The position numbers and the translations under genes are program-made. A stretch of 25,531 nt of DNA from Acidithiobacillus ferruginosus. Its GTDB lineage: Bacteria; Pseudomonadota; Gammaproteobacteria; Acidithiobacillales; Acidithiobacillaceae. How positions within the stretch are numbered: position 1 is the stretch's first letter; the number at the start of each line of letters is the position of its first letter. Shown in pieces: positions 1-8,298 of this stretch. The DNA is taken from positions 1-25,531 of the forward strand of contig NZ_JABBDR010000132.1 of the NCBI RefSeq assembly GCF_018854495.1. The letters are read 5' to 3'. The notes under the pieces were generated by a model. It worked only from the letters and a program-made list of their open reading frames with translations. It ran no database searches and was not told the origin of the DNA.

Positions 1-1179
1 TATGGCGGTACCGATCAGGGCCAGAAGTAGGGCCATCCTAGGCAGCGGATAAGCTCGGAAAGGCTTTTGTACGCCGGTTCGCCAGACTAGCCATAACACC
101 GCGCCGAGAAGGACTAGATGGTATGCGGACACGAAAAAGGACCGGTCTGCTGCGGACAGGGGATCCCGAGGGGAAATGCCTATCCACACGAGTCCAAATA
201 GGGAGAGGAGGGCAATGAACCGCAGGGTTCGCAGTGCGGAGCGCAGCGTCTGCCGCTCCCAGGAAAAATGGCGGCTGACGATGCCGGACGACCGCAGGGC
301 CCACGCGAGCAGCATGGAGATAGTGGCATAGGCGCCCCAGGTGCCGAATATGAGGGCAATGAGGGGCGAAAAGGTGCCTGTAACAAGGCTTGACGCTGCG
401 ACTGCGGCGATGCCCCCCAGCAGGGGTGCATAGTGGTAGAAATTACGCTGCGTATCGGATAAATCCAGCGTGCGATGAATGGCCTTGGCCAAAGGCACCC
501 GCAGAAACGACAGCAGGGCGAACAGGAAAATGCCGATCCCGGCGGAGAGTTGCAGGCCCTTCTGGGCAAAAATGGAATGTTCATTCCAGGTAAGCCAGAA
601 ATGCTGCTCGTCAACCCAGGTAGTGGCAGAAATGGACAGAAGGGCCATGGCCTGCTGCCAGATGTCGTGATCGTGGCGCAACAGCATTTGGGCCAGTAGC
701 GCATCACGTTTTTCGCGGATCTGTCGGCTCAGATCCGCGCTCGCAACGGCGAGAACCTTACAGGTGGCGAGTTCTCCGCTGAGTGTTTTCTGCTCATTCT
801 GGAGCTTCTGGCGTAAAACCGTCAGATTCTCCGGTTCGCCGACGACGGCGGGTCCAAGAATGCCCAGGGCCTTGTCTGTCTGGCTCAGATTGCTGTTTTT
901 TTCGGTCATGCAGGCGTCTGCATCATGGCCAATGGCGGTTACGCTTTTCTGCCAGCTCTGAAGCTGCCGCGTATCGGCATGTTGTGACAGCCCGCGGTGG
1001 ATGGCCTGCAGCGTTGTGTTGGCCGTCGAAAGCTGCAGGCCCGATGCCTGGGCCAGCAGCGGGATCGTCCACATTGCAAGGAGCATCCCCAGCAGAAAAT
1101 AGCCTGGACATGAACATCGCCTGTTGTCGGGTGTGCCGTTGTCGATCGGCCCAATGCTTATCCGGTAGATCACGCGCAT
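1..1179 (-). CDS. Large multi-pass membrane protein, probably MscS/MscK-like mechanosensitive channel (3' part outside window)
   Basis: An open frame of 393 codons enters from the right at an ATG at 1179 (AGGA five bases upstream; a GTG at 1173 is the alternative) and runs off the left edge without a stop. The visible part is the N-terminal half. It has a hydrophobic segment at about residues 27-44 that could be a signal peptide or membrane anchor, then a polar, Gln/Lys-rich and probably coiled-coil stretch (about 50-150) rich in LxxxL spacings. From about residue 208 come at least five further hydrophobic segments. A long periplasmic coiled region followed by many membrane helices is how large MscS-family channels (MscK type, DUF3772 type) are built, but the MscS pore domain that would prove it lies outside the window. 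The family name is therefore an inference. It is divergent from the small exported gene at 1548. Plus-strand open frames over this region are shadows. Confidence 0.5.
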   Translation of the reverse strand, partial: MRVIYRISIGPIDNGTPDNRRCSCPGYFLLGMLLAMWTIPLLAQASGLQLSTANTTLQAIHRGLSQHADTRQLQSWQKSVTAIGHDADACMTEKNSNLSQTDKALGILGPAVVGEPENLTVLRQKLQNEQKTLSGELATCKVLAVASADLSRQIREKRDALLAQMLLRHDHDIWQQAMALLSISATTWVDEQHFWLTWNEHSIFAQKGLQLSAGIGIFLFALLSFLRVPLAKAIHRTLDLSDTQRNFYHYAPLLGGIAAVAASSLVTGTFSPLIALIFGTWGAYATISMLLAWALRSSGIVSRHFSWERQTLRSALRTLRFIALLSLFGLVWIGISPRDPLSAADRSFFVSAYHLVLLGAVLWLVWRTGVQKPFRAYPLPRMALLLALIGTAI

Positions 1180-1267
1180 CTCCTTCCTTGAACTCTTTTC
1201 CACCCGCCAGTAACTGGCCATTGGGTAAAAATCGTTTGTTACGTTATCACAAGGTGCGGTTATGTGC

Positions 1268-1292
1268 TTCCACCAGATGTAGTTCGGTGGAA
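1268..1292. repeat. Inverted repeat, 7-bp arms
   Basis: TTCCACC at 1268-1274 is the exact reverse complement of GGTGGAA at 1286-1292, with an 11-base spacer. It lies in the 1180-1547 region between divergent genes. It could be an operator for the leftward membrane protein gene. No regulator is identifiable. Confidence 0.45.
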
Positions 1293-1303
1293 ACGCTCCA
1301 ACT

Positions 1304-1329
1304 ATTTATTTTTTCATTGAAAAATAAAT
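1304..1329. repeat. AT-only inverted repeat, 10-bp arms
   Basis: ATTTATTTTT (1304-1313) and AAAAATAAAT (1320-1329) are perfect reverse complements around a six-base loop. The element is made wholly of A and T in a GC-rich genome. It lies between divergent genes, so it cannot be a terminator for either. An operator, a bending element or a promoter-associated structure is more likely. Confidence 0.55.
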
Positions 1330-1343
1330 CAGAGAGGATTTTG

Positions 1344-1361
1344 TGTCGGGGGCTGACGACA
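1344..1361. promoter_or_regulatory. Putative upstream activator site of the sigma-54 promoter (TGTCG-N8-CGACA)
   Basis: TGTCG at 1344-1348 and CGACA at 1357-1361 form a perfect 5-bp inverted repeat with eight bases between. Its centre is about 142 bases upstream of the -24 GG of the sigma-54 promoter at 1494-1509, within the distance where bacterial enhancer-binding proteins usually bind. An almost identical element (CGTCG-N8-CGACA) lies at 19141-19158 upstream of the other sigma-54-like promoter. The functional reading is an inference from spacing and recurrence. Confidence 0.45.
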
Positions 1362-1493
1362 GGATTGCAGGTATTTGGCGCATATGGCAGAAGTTGGCAC
1401 TTCGCGATGTTTTGGTCCGATGCCCGCAAAAAATGCGCATGACCTTGTGTATGCGTGCTATGTCCGTCGCTGGATGCTGTACATTTGGCAGCA

Positions 1494-1509
1494 TGGCATG
1501 ATACTTGCT
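1494..1509 (+). promoter_or_regulatory. Sigma-54 (RpoN) promoter
   Basis: TGGCATGATACTTGCT matches the sigma-54 consensus TGGCACG-N4-TTGCW at all but one position (T for C in the -24 block). The invariant GG (1495-1496) and GC (1507-1508) are separated by exactly ten bases as required. Transcription would start near 1520, leaving a leader of about 28 bases with the ribosome-binding site AAGGA before the ATG at 1548. I see no good sigma-70 promoter here. Confidence 0.7.
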
Positions 1510-1547
1510 TGATTCATTGCGCATCCGACGACTAAAAAGGAATAGCC

Positions 1548-1826
1548 ATGAAAAAGCCCATCTATAATGCCCTGTTAACGATGCTGATCGCCGCACCTTT
1601 TGTGGCCTTGGGGAGTTTTGTGAATACGGTGACCCCCGTCGCTAGCCCCACACCTACCGCATCTGCCCAACCGGTGTTGCAATCCGGTTTGCAGGCAGTC
1701 AGTGCCGCGGGCCAGGTGATGGGCCATGTGGAACAGGCTCAGTGGCTGAAGCTGACGCCCGCGTCTCCGGAGGAAGGGAAGCCGGTAGGCGAAGCGGTCG
1801 GCGTGGTGCAGATATGGTCCGTATGA
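1548..1826 (+). CDS. Small exported protein of unknown function
   Basis: The 92-residue product starts with a clear secretion signal: MKKP followed by a hydrophobic core at about residues 9-24. A Pro/Thr/Ser/Ala-rich stretch comes next, with a plausible signal peptidase site after the ASA at 38-40. The mature part (about 50 residues) is small and low in complexity, with no cysteine, no metal-binding motif and no family I recognise. AAGGA lies eight bases before the ATG, and the upstream DNA carries a sigma-54 promoter with a possible enhancer site. The gene stands alone and ends 28 bases before the convergent diiron protein gene. It should act in the periplasm or outside the cell; its function cannot be inferred. 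The signal peptide plus the precise promoter make a real gene likely. Confidence 0.7.
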   Translation: MKKPIYNALLTMLIAAPFVALGSFVNTVTPVASPTPTASAQPVLQSGLQAVSAAGQVMGHVEQAQWLKLTPASPEEGKPVGEAVGVVQIWSV

Positions 1827-1839
1827 GTTCGTGCCCGAC

Positions 1840-1881
1840 CGGCGTGCGCCACGCTCAACCGAGTAAGGTGCGGCGTGCGCC
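1840..1881. repeat. Short direct repeat at the convergent gene ends
   Basis: CGGCGTGCGCC occurs at 1840-1850 and again at 1871-1881, each copy holding a GGCG/CGCC dyad. The pair straddles the stop codon of the minus-strand gene between two convergent genes. A shared transcription end structure is possible, but no T tract follows on either strand. Confidence 0.3.
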
Positions 1882-2679
1882 GTGGCTAAGCAGGGGGAGT
1901 GCCGCCCTTTGCAGCACGGGGGGCAAGGCGATGGGTTTGAGCAGCATCTTGATGGCCATATCGAAAGGGTAATAGCGATCTACCCAGCCGGCTATGCGTT
2001 TCCGGAACGCGGCAAAGTCCTCTACGAAAAACTTCTCTCCCGGATTTTTCACTTCAAAAGCATTTTTGATCGCCAGAAAGCTGTCTTCCTGGTCGGCTTC
2101 CGCCACTCGTTTCCATAGTTCGCGGCCGATACGCCATCGCGAATTTTTTTCGGCGGCCTGATATTGCCTAAAAATTCTGTAAAAATATTTGTAGTGGTGG
2201 ACTTCGTCAGCGCGGATGTGTGCGGCGATCTGGCGCAGTACCGGCTCCGGGCTCGCCGCCTGAATCATCGTGTAGAAGCTGGCCGTACCCGTCTCGACGA
2301 CACAACGCGAAGCCATCTCCAGCGCGTGAGTGGGTCCGAGCAACTCCGTGCGACAGTAGGGCGCATACGCCTCCACGAAGCCCTGATACGCACGTTCCCA
2401 GTCGAAATCCGGCCAGACAAAGAACACATACCGGCGCAGTGCGTGCCCGTGCTGTACCTCTTCTAACTCCCACTCCTGGCGCAACCATAGGGTGGCACCG
2501 ACGTTTTCCCGGTAATACTCCACCAGGTTGCGGGTATAGAGATCGGAGAGGGTTTCTACAAAGGAGGCGCCGGCTAACAGGTAAAACCAGTCGGTGTTGC
2601 CGATGATCTTTTCTTTTTCAATGGCGGCATAGGGAATATCGGTCAGAGACCAGGTCGGACGAACGCTATCTGCGGGCAT
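1855..2679 (-). CDS. Ferritin-like diiron protein related to acyl-ACP (type 2) desaturases
   Basis: The 274-residue protein has the ligand pattern of a diiron four-helix bundle: E42 in a first helix, E74-V-Q-H77, E129 in a third helix (VETGTASFY), and E159-V-H-H162. The second and fourth match the two EExxHG / DExxH motifs of acyl-ACP desaturases and related carboxylate-bridged oxygenases. The C-terminal quarter (from about residue 200) is outside the bundle and ends in a hydrophobic, basic tail that might touch the membrane. The ATG at 2679 has GGAGG about 11 bases upstream. The gene is monocistronic, divergent from the YciO gene. A role in fatty-acid desaturation or another O2-dependent oxidation follows from the fold; the substrate cannot be told from sequence. 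No electron donor gene is adjacent. Confidence 0.65.
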   Translation of the reverse strand: MPADSVRPTWSLTDIPYAAIEKEKIIGNTDWFYLLAGASFVETLSDLYTRNLVEYYRENVGATLWLRQEWELEEVQHGHALRRYVFFVWPDFDWERAYQGFVEAYAPYCRTELLGPTHALEMASRCVVETGTASFYTMIQAASPEPVLRQIAAHIRADEVHHYKYFYRIFRQYQAAEKNSRWRIGRELWKRVAEADQEDSFLAIKNAFEVKNPGEKFFVEDFAAFRKRIAGWVDRYYPFDMAIKMLLKPIALPPVLQRAALPLLSHGARRTLLG

Positions 2680-2774
2680 TGTGTTGGCCGCCTCCTTGAG
2701 CTGCGGTGGATAGGACCTTTAATGATAGCGCAGTTCTGGCGGGACCGCGCGTGGCTGGCGTATCATCCCCCGGG

Positions 2775-2793
2775 TACCTGCCTAGGGCAGGTA
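2775..2793. promoter_or_regulatory. Palindrome in the leader of the YciO gene
   Basis: TACCTGCC (2775-2782) and GGCAGGTA (2786-2793) are perfect 8-bp arms around TAG. It lies 24 bases before the ATG at 2818 in the region shared with the divergent diiron gene. It could be a repressor operator or an RNA hairpin close to the ribosome-binding site. Confidence 0.5.
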
Positions 2794-2817
2794 ATGTTGC
2801 GTTTTCAGGAGGCTGTC

Positions 2818-3453
2818 ATGGCGTTGTGTGTGGAATTGCATCCCGTGGACCCGCAACCGCGATTGCTGGCGCAAGCGGCTGAAGTGTTGCGCGGGGGCGG
2901 CTTGCTGGTTTATCCAACGGATACTTGTTATGCCTTGGGCTGTACGGTGGCGGCACGGGAGTCCCAGGAACGGCTGCGGCGTATCCGGCAACTGGATTTG
3001 CAGCATGACCTTTCGCTGCTGTTTTCCAGCATTTCTCAGTTGACCGACTATGCCAAACTGGACGATCGCGCCTACGCACTGCTGCGTAGAATCCTGCCCG
3101 GACCTTATACCTTCATCCTGCCGGCGACCCGGGATGTGCCGCGTCGCCTCGCCGACCCGAAAAAGCGCAGTATCGGTGTACGCATCCCCGCCAGCCCCCT
3201 TTGTGAGAGGCTGATTGCCGAGTTGGGAGAGCCCCTGATGAGCTCCACCCTGCAGCTTCCCGGTGCCACTGCACCGCTGACGGATCCCGATGAAATCTGC
3301 GAAACGATGGGCAATCAGGTGGATATGGTGCTGCTTTCCGGCGTTGGCGGGGTGCGCTGTTCAACAGTGGTGGATTTGCTGCAGTGGCCGCCCCGGTTGC
3401 TTCGTGAAGGTGCCGGTGATCCGGCTGCGCTGAGTCTGGGTGCTGTGGTTTGA
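2818..3453 (+). CDS. yciO: YciO family protein (YrdC/Sua5-like fold)
   Basis: The 211-residue protein has the YrdC-type nucleotide-binding fold: VYPTDTCYALGC at 31-42, RIRQL at 56-60, PGPYTFIL at 94-101, the basic loop KKRSIGVRIP at 115-124, and VVDL near 184-187. The order and wording fit the YciO branch rather than TsaC/Sua5: the KR...KP motif of threonylcarbamoyl-AMP synthases is replaced by RQLDLQHDLSLL. YciO relatives bind RNA or nucleotides, and their cellular role is not settled. I chose ATG 2818 because AGGAGG lies five bases before it; an upstream in-frame start at 2722 has no such site and adds residues unlike the family. It begins the plus-strand run that continues with the protease and trpS. 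Confidence 0.8.
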   Translation: MALCVELHPVDPQPRLLAQAAEVLRGGGLLVYPTDTCYALGCTVAARESQERLRRIRQLDLQHDLSLLFSSISQLTDYAKLDDRAYALLRRILPGPYTFILPATRDVPRRLADPKKRSIGVRIPASPLCERLIAELGEPLMSSTLQLPGATAPLTDPDEICETMGNQVDMVLLSGVGGVRCSTVVDLLQWPPRLLREGAGDPAALSLGAVV

Positions 3454-3503
3454 GATGTCGGTGGTATTAGGCGAGCGGGTCATTACGCTGATATACTCCG
3501 GCC

Positions 3504-4163
3504 ATGTCTGATGCCGCGCAATTTATCCAAACCTTGGCCATTTGGGCCATTCCTGTCCTGTTCGCCATTACCGTGCATGAGGTGGCCCATGGCTGGGTCG
3601 CCTGGAAGCGGGGCGACCCGACGGCCATGCTCATGGGGCGGCTAACCCTGAATCCGATTAAACACATCGATCCCTTCGGAACGATCCTTCTGCCGGGCAT
3701 ACTGCTCCTGTTTCATTCGCCCTTTCTCTTCGGCTATGCCAAACCGGTGCCGGTCAATTTTGGCGGGCTGAAAGACCCCAAGCGCGATATGGTGCTCGTC
3801 GCCATCGCCGGGCCGGCCGCCAACCTGTTGATGGCCTTCTTCTGGACGTTGGTGCTGTGGCTCGGCGGACATCTTCCCGGTGCCCTGGCCTATCTTGACG
3901 AACCCATGCAGTTGATGGGCAAAGCGGGCATCATGATCAACGTGATCCTCATCATTTTCAATCTGATTCCTATCCCGCCGCTGGACGGCGGTCGGGTGGC
4001 TGTGGGGCTTTTGCCACCGTCCGCCAGCATTGCCCTGAGCCGGATTGAACCTTACGGGTTCATCATCCTGATCCTGCTGCTGTTCACCGGCGTGCTCTGG
4101 TCTGTGCTGGGTCCCCTTTTTCTGATGATGAGCAACTTTTTTCTGACGATGGGTGGTTGGTGA
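3504..4163 (+). CDS. Site-2 protease family (M50) membrane metalloprotease
   Basis: The 219-residue protein has the zinc-binding HEVAH motif at 25-29 inside the first hydrophobic segment and the second catalytic signature, with PPLDGGR at 158-164 carrying the third zinc ligand, D161. Four to five membrane segments are visible (about 10-30, 58-78, 97-121, 140-158, 184-212). The short form without a PDZ domain is the common bacterial type (YwhC/Rip-like group) that cleaves within the membrane; its substrates are unknown. The ATG has no strong Shine-Dalgarno sequence. Its TGA shares one base with the ATG of trpS, so the two are translationally coupled. The link to trpS and scpAB is a common operon layout and does not reveal the substrate. 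Confidence 0.88.
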   Translation: MSDAAQFIQTLAIWAIPVLFAITVHEVAHGWVAWKRGDPTAMLMGRLTLNPIKHIDPFGTILLPGILLLFHSPFLFGYAKPVPVNFGGLKDPKRDMVLVAIAGPAANLLMAFFWTLVLWLGGHLPGALAYLDEPMQLMGKAGIMINVILIIFNLIPIPPLDGGRVAVGLLPPSASIALSRIEPYGFIILILLLFTGVLWSVLGPLFLMMSNFFLTMGGW

Positions 4164-5374
4164 TGAGAGAGATCATCGTTTCCGGCATGCGTCCGACGGG
4201 CCGCCTGCATCTGGGGCATTATCATGGCGTACTGAAAAACTGGCTGCGTCTGCAGGATGAAGCGGAGTGCTATTTCTTCGTCGCCGACTGGCATGCGCTG
4301 ACCACCCATTACGAGACGACCCACGGGATCAGTGTTGCGGTCTGGGATCTGCTCATCGAATGGCTGGCCGTGGGTGTGGACCCGGACAAAGCCGTGCTCT
4401 TCATCCAGTCCCATGTGCCAGAGCATGCCGAACTTGCGCTGCTGCTGGGAATGCTGACGCCGCTTTCCTGGCTGGAGCGTGTCCCGACCTTCAAAGATCA
4501 GCAGGAAAAATTGCGCGAACGTGATCTCGCCACCTTCGGTTTCCTGGGCTACCCGCTGTTGATGACGGCGGATATTCTGGTTTATGACGCCCACAAGGTA
4601 CCTGTGGGCGCAGATCAGGTCGCGCATCTGGAGATCAGCCGGGAGTTGGCGCGGCGTTTCAACAGTTTTTACGGGCGCGACGCCGACGCTGCGGCTCAGG
4701 TGGAAAAAGGTCTGCAGGTCATGGGCAAGCGTGCGGCGAAGACTTTTTTGTCCTTGCAACAGCGCTTCCAGCAGGATGGCGATGCGCTGGCGGTGAGCGA
4801 GGCAGCGGTATTTCTGGGGGGGCAGGCGGGACTCAACACCGAGATGCGCGAGCAACTCCTGGCCCATCTGGAAGGCAAAGGCCGCGAAATCCTTCGCGAA
4901 CCACAGGCGCTTTTGACGGCGGCCTCCAAAATGCCGGGGCTCGACGGGCAGAAGATGAGTAAGTCCTACGGGAATACCATCCCGTTACGCGAAGCGCCGG
5001 AGGTGGTTCAGAAAAAAATACGTACCATGCCCACCGATCCGGCGCGAGTGGCACGCACGGATCCTGGCACGCCGGAAAAGTGCCCGGTCTGGGCCCTGCA
5101 TCAGGTGTATTCCGGGCCTGAGACGCAGGCTTGGGTCCGCAACGGCTGTACGACGGCGGGTATCGGCTGCCTGGATTGTAAACAGCCGGTAATCGAAGCC
5201 GTGCTCGCCGAACAGGCCCCGATCCGTGAACGCGCGGAGTACTGGGCGGCACGTCCAGAACAACTCATGGAAATCGCCCATGCGGGCGCTCAGCGTGCCC
5301 GCCAGCGTGCCGCACAGACGCTGGAGCGGGTCCGTGCAGCCATGGGGCTGGCCCATGAGCGGCACGACCGCTGA
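4163..5374 (+). CDS. trpS: Tryptophan--tRNA ligase
   Basis: This class I aminoacyl-tRNA synthetase charges tRNA-Trp with tryptophan. The 403-residue product has the HIGH-type motif HLGHYHG at 16-22 and KMSKS at 264-268 followed by YGNTI. It is about 70 residues longer than short bacterial enzymes such as that of E. coli (334). The extra length is an insertion between the RRFN...FYG segment and the QALLTAASKMPGLDGQ segment just before KMSKS, seen also in other proteobacterial long-form TrpRS. I chose ATG 4163, which overlaps the protease stop as TGATGA; TTG at 4157 is a weaker option. Its end overlaps scpA by 20 bases. Confidence 0.95.
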   Translation: MREIIVSGMRPTGRLHLGHYHGVLKNWLRLQDEAECYFFVADWHALTTHYETTHGISVAVWDLLIEWLAVGVDPDKAVLFIQSHVPEHAELALLLGMLTPLSWLERVPTFKDQQEKLRERDLATFGFLGYPLLMTADILVYDAHKVPVGADQVAHLEISRELARRFNSFYGRDADAAAQVEKGLQVMGKRAAKTFLSLQQRFQQDGDALAVSEAAVFLGGQAGLNTEMREQLLAHLEGKGREILREPQALLTAASKMPGLDGQKMSKSYGNTIPLREAPEVVQKKIRTMPTDPARVARTDPGTPEKCPVWALHQVYSGPETQAWVRNGCTTAGIGCLDCKQPVIEAVLAEQAPIRERAEYWAARPEQLMEIAHAGAQRARQRAAQTLERVRAAMGLAHERHDR

Positions 5375-6176
5375 ATCCGGCGCGTCGGCCGCGCCCGTAC
5401 GGGTTCACGTGCAGGCACGGGCAGACCTACCAGACGGTCTCTTCGTTCCGCCGGATGCTCTGGAACTGTTGCTGGAAAGCTTCTCCGGCCCGCTGGAGCT
5501 GCTGCTCTGGCTGATCCGCCGTAACCGTATGGATATCCGCGATATTCCCGTAGCCGAAGTGACCCGCCAGTACCTGCATTATCTGCACGAGGCGCGTCGC
5601 CGCAATCTGGAACTCGCAGCGGAATATCTGGTGATGGCCGCCTGGCTGGCGGAGATCAAGGCGCGCATGCTGCTGCCGGTGCCTCCGGCAGGGGACGATA
5701 CGGATTTTGATCCCCGGCTGGAGCTGGCGCGCCGCCTGGAAGCACTGGCTATGGTGCAGGGTCAGGCTGCGGCGCTCCGCACCCTGTCCCAGGCCGGTCG
5801 GGATTTCTGGCCGGTCTGCCCTGCGCTACATCCCGATCTGTTTCCCGCACCTCCTCCGGTGTCTCTCGCCGATCTGGCGAATGCCTGGCGGGCATTGCTG
5901 CTGCGCCCGCCCCGCAGACTACCCCCCGCCCATACCCTGGTGCATCCGCATATGGGACTACGGCAGCGGATGGTGGAGATGCTGTTGCTTTGTCGGCGGG
6001 AGCCGCGCCCCTGGTATCTCAACGAGCTTCTGCCGTTGCGGGCGGATCGCCTGGCTGTGGCCGTGTCCCTGTTGGCGGTGCTGGAATTACTCCGGCAACG
6101 GGCATTGGCCCTGGTTGGAAATGAAGATGGGGGCTGGCAGATCGTTGTGCCGGCGGCGCAGGTCTTCGGCAGCTGA
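5355..6176 (+). CDS. scpA: Segregation and condensation protein A (kleisin)
   Basis: ScpA is the kleisin that bridges the heads of an SMC dimer and recruits ScpB in chromosome condensation. The N-terminal kleisin signature is clear: SFSGPLELLLWLIRRNRMDI with the following IPVAEVTRQYL. The helical EYLVMAAWLAEIKARMLLP segment follows, and a C-terminal winged-helix-like part ends near residue 260. The ATG at 5355 lies inside the end of trpS and gives 273 residues, normal for the family; upstream extensions are just trpS read in another frame. The stop overlaps the scpB start (TGATG). The first 30 residues are poorly conserved in type, so a slightly later start is possible. Confidence 0.93.
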   Translation: MSGTTAESGASAAPVRVHVQARADLPDGLFVPPDALELLLESFSGPLELLLWLIRRNRMDIRDIPVAEVTRQYLHYLHEARRRNLELAAEYLVMAAWLAEIKARMLLPVPPAGDDTDFDPRLELARRLEALAMVQGQAAALRTLSQAGRDFWPVCPALHPDLFPAPPPVSLADLANAWRALLLRPPRRLPPAHTLVHPHMGLRQRMVEMLLLCRREPRPWYLNELLPLRADRLAVAVSLLAVLELLRQRALALVGNEDGGWQIVVPAAQVFGS

Positions 6177-6697
6177 TGCGTGAAGCGCTCCTGGCATTGT
6201 TTTTGTCCAGCGCCGAGCCGCTTACTCGCGCGCGCCTGGCCGGTATTTTCGACGGCGACCCCGGCTGCGCGGGATGGGAGGCGGCGTTGGACATGCTGTT
6301 GGCTACCGGCGAGGGACCTCTGCAACTCGTCTGTGTAGCGGGTGGCTATCGTCTGCAGATTCATCCGCGTCACAATGCCCTCGTGGCGCGCCTCCATGTG
6401 GAGCCACCACGGCCTTTGTCAAGGGCCACGTTGGAAACCCTCGCGGTGATTGCCTATCAGCAGCCGGTGACCCGTCCGGAAATAGAGCACTGGCGTGGAG
6501 TTGCGGTCAGCGTGCAGATTATGCAGCAGCTTCAGGAGCGGGGCTGGATCACCATCAGCGGGCACCGGGATACACCGGGTCGCCCCGCGCTTTGGGTGAC
6601 AACACCCGGTTTTCTGGAGCATTTTTCATTGCCGTCGCGGGCTGCGTTGCCGGAGATCGTGACGATGGAAGAGGGCCAGACGGACATGCAGGCATAA
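6176..6697 (+). CDS. scpB: Segregation and condensation protein B
   Basis: ScpB forms dimers of tandem winged-helix domains that bind ScpA within the SMC-ScpAB condensin. The 173-residue product shows the family hallmark RATLETLAVIAYQQPVTRPE, then a second winged helix ending in GRPALWVTTPGFLEHF, which matches the usual GRPxxYxTTxxFLxxF closing motif. It is translationally coupled to scpA through a one-base stop/start overlap. No terminator follows, so some transcripts may read into sqr. Confidence 0.95.
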   Translation: MREALLALFLSSAEPLTRARLAGIFDGDPGCAGWEAALDMLLATGEGPLQLVCVAGGYRLQIHPRHNALVARLHVEPPRPLSRATLETLAVIAYQQPVTRPEIEHWRGVAVSVQIMQQLQERGWITISGHRDTPGRPALWVTTPGFLEHFSLPSRAALPEIVTMEEGQTDMQA

Positions 6698-6747
6698 TGG
6701 ACTGAAACCTTATTAAAAATATATTTGGAAAGTTGCAACAATCTAAT

Positions 6748-6775
6748 TTGACGAATTGGGAAGGTACTATAATAT
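6748..6775 (+). promoter_or_regulatory. Sigma-70-type promoter of sqr
   Basis: TTGACG at 6748-6753 and TAATAT at 6770-6775 are 16 bases apart; TATAAT at 6768-6773 overlaps, with a 14-base spacer. This lies in an AT-rich patch (about 6705-6795) between scpB and sqr. Transcription would begin near 6782, giving a leader of about 87 bases. Confidence 0.6.
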
Positions 6776-6801
6776 TCCGGCTAGAAAATCCAATTTGGCT
6801 C

Positions 6802-6831
6802 GGTAAGCGAAATCCGATGTTGTGGCTTACC
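6802..6831 (+). promoter_or_regulatory. Leader hairpin of sqr
   Basis: GGTAAGC (6802-6808) and GCTTACC (6825-6831) are perfect complements with a 16-base loop, inside the predicted sqr leader and 37 bases before the start codon. It could stabilise the transcript or be a regulator site. There is no known riboswitch shape around it. Confidence 0.45.
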
Positions 6832-6835
6832 TTGA

Positions 6836-8173
<1,338 letters not shown>

Positions 8174-8195
8174 TCATTCTGTTGGTCAGTGAAAA

Positions 8196-8228
8196 CACCC
8201 CCGCCCGGTGCGGGGGTTGTTTTTTTTA
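8196..8228 (+). terminator. Rho-independent terminator of sqr
   Basis: ACCCCCGC (8197-8204) pairs with GCGGGGGT (8210-8217) around a five-base loop, followed by a run of T at 8220-8227. It lies 23 bases after the sqr stop. Confidence 0.92.
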
Positions 8229-8298
8229 TAGGTACGGGGGCGCGGACAGGATATGATCCCGGAAGTATTTGCCGCAGATGGACAGGTTCCGGAGAAAC

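Noticed and set aside
1247..1429. Minus-strand 60-codon frame between the divergent genes
   Set aside because: It covers the inverted repeats and the possible enhancer site, lacks a ribosome-binding site and has no recognisable features.
783..1442. 219-codon plus-strand open frame across the membrane protein gene
   Set aside because: Its product is Arg/Ser/Cys-rich with no family features, and it lies opposite a long minus-strand frame with clear membrane helices.
2722..2817. Upstream extension of the YciO gene
   Set aside because: The extra 32 codons lack family similarity, cover the palindrome and have no ribosome-binding site, whereas ATG 2818 has AGGAGG at good spacing.
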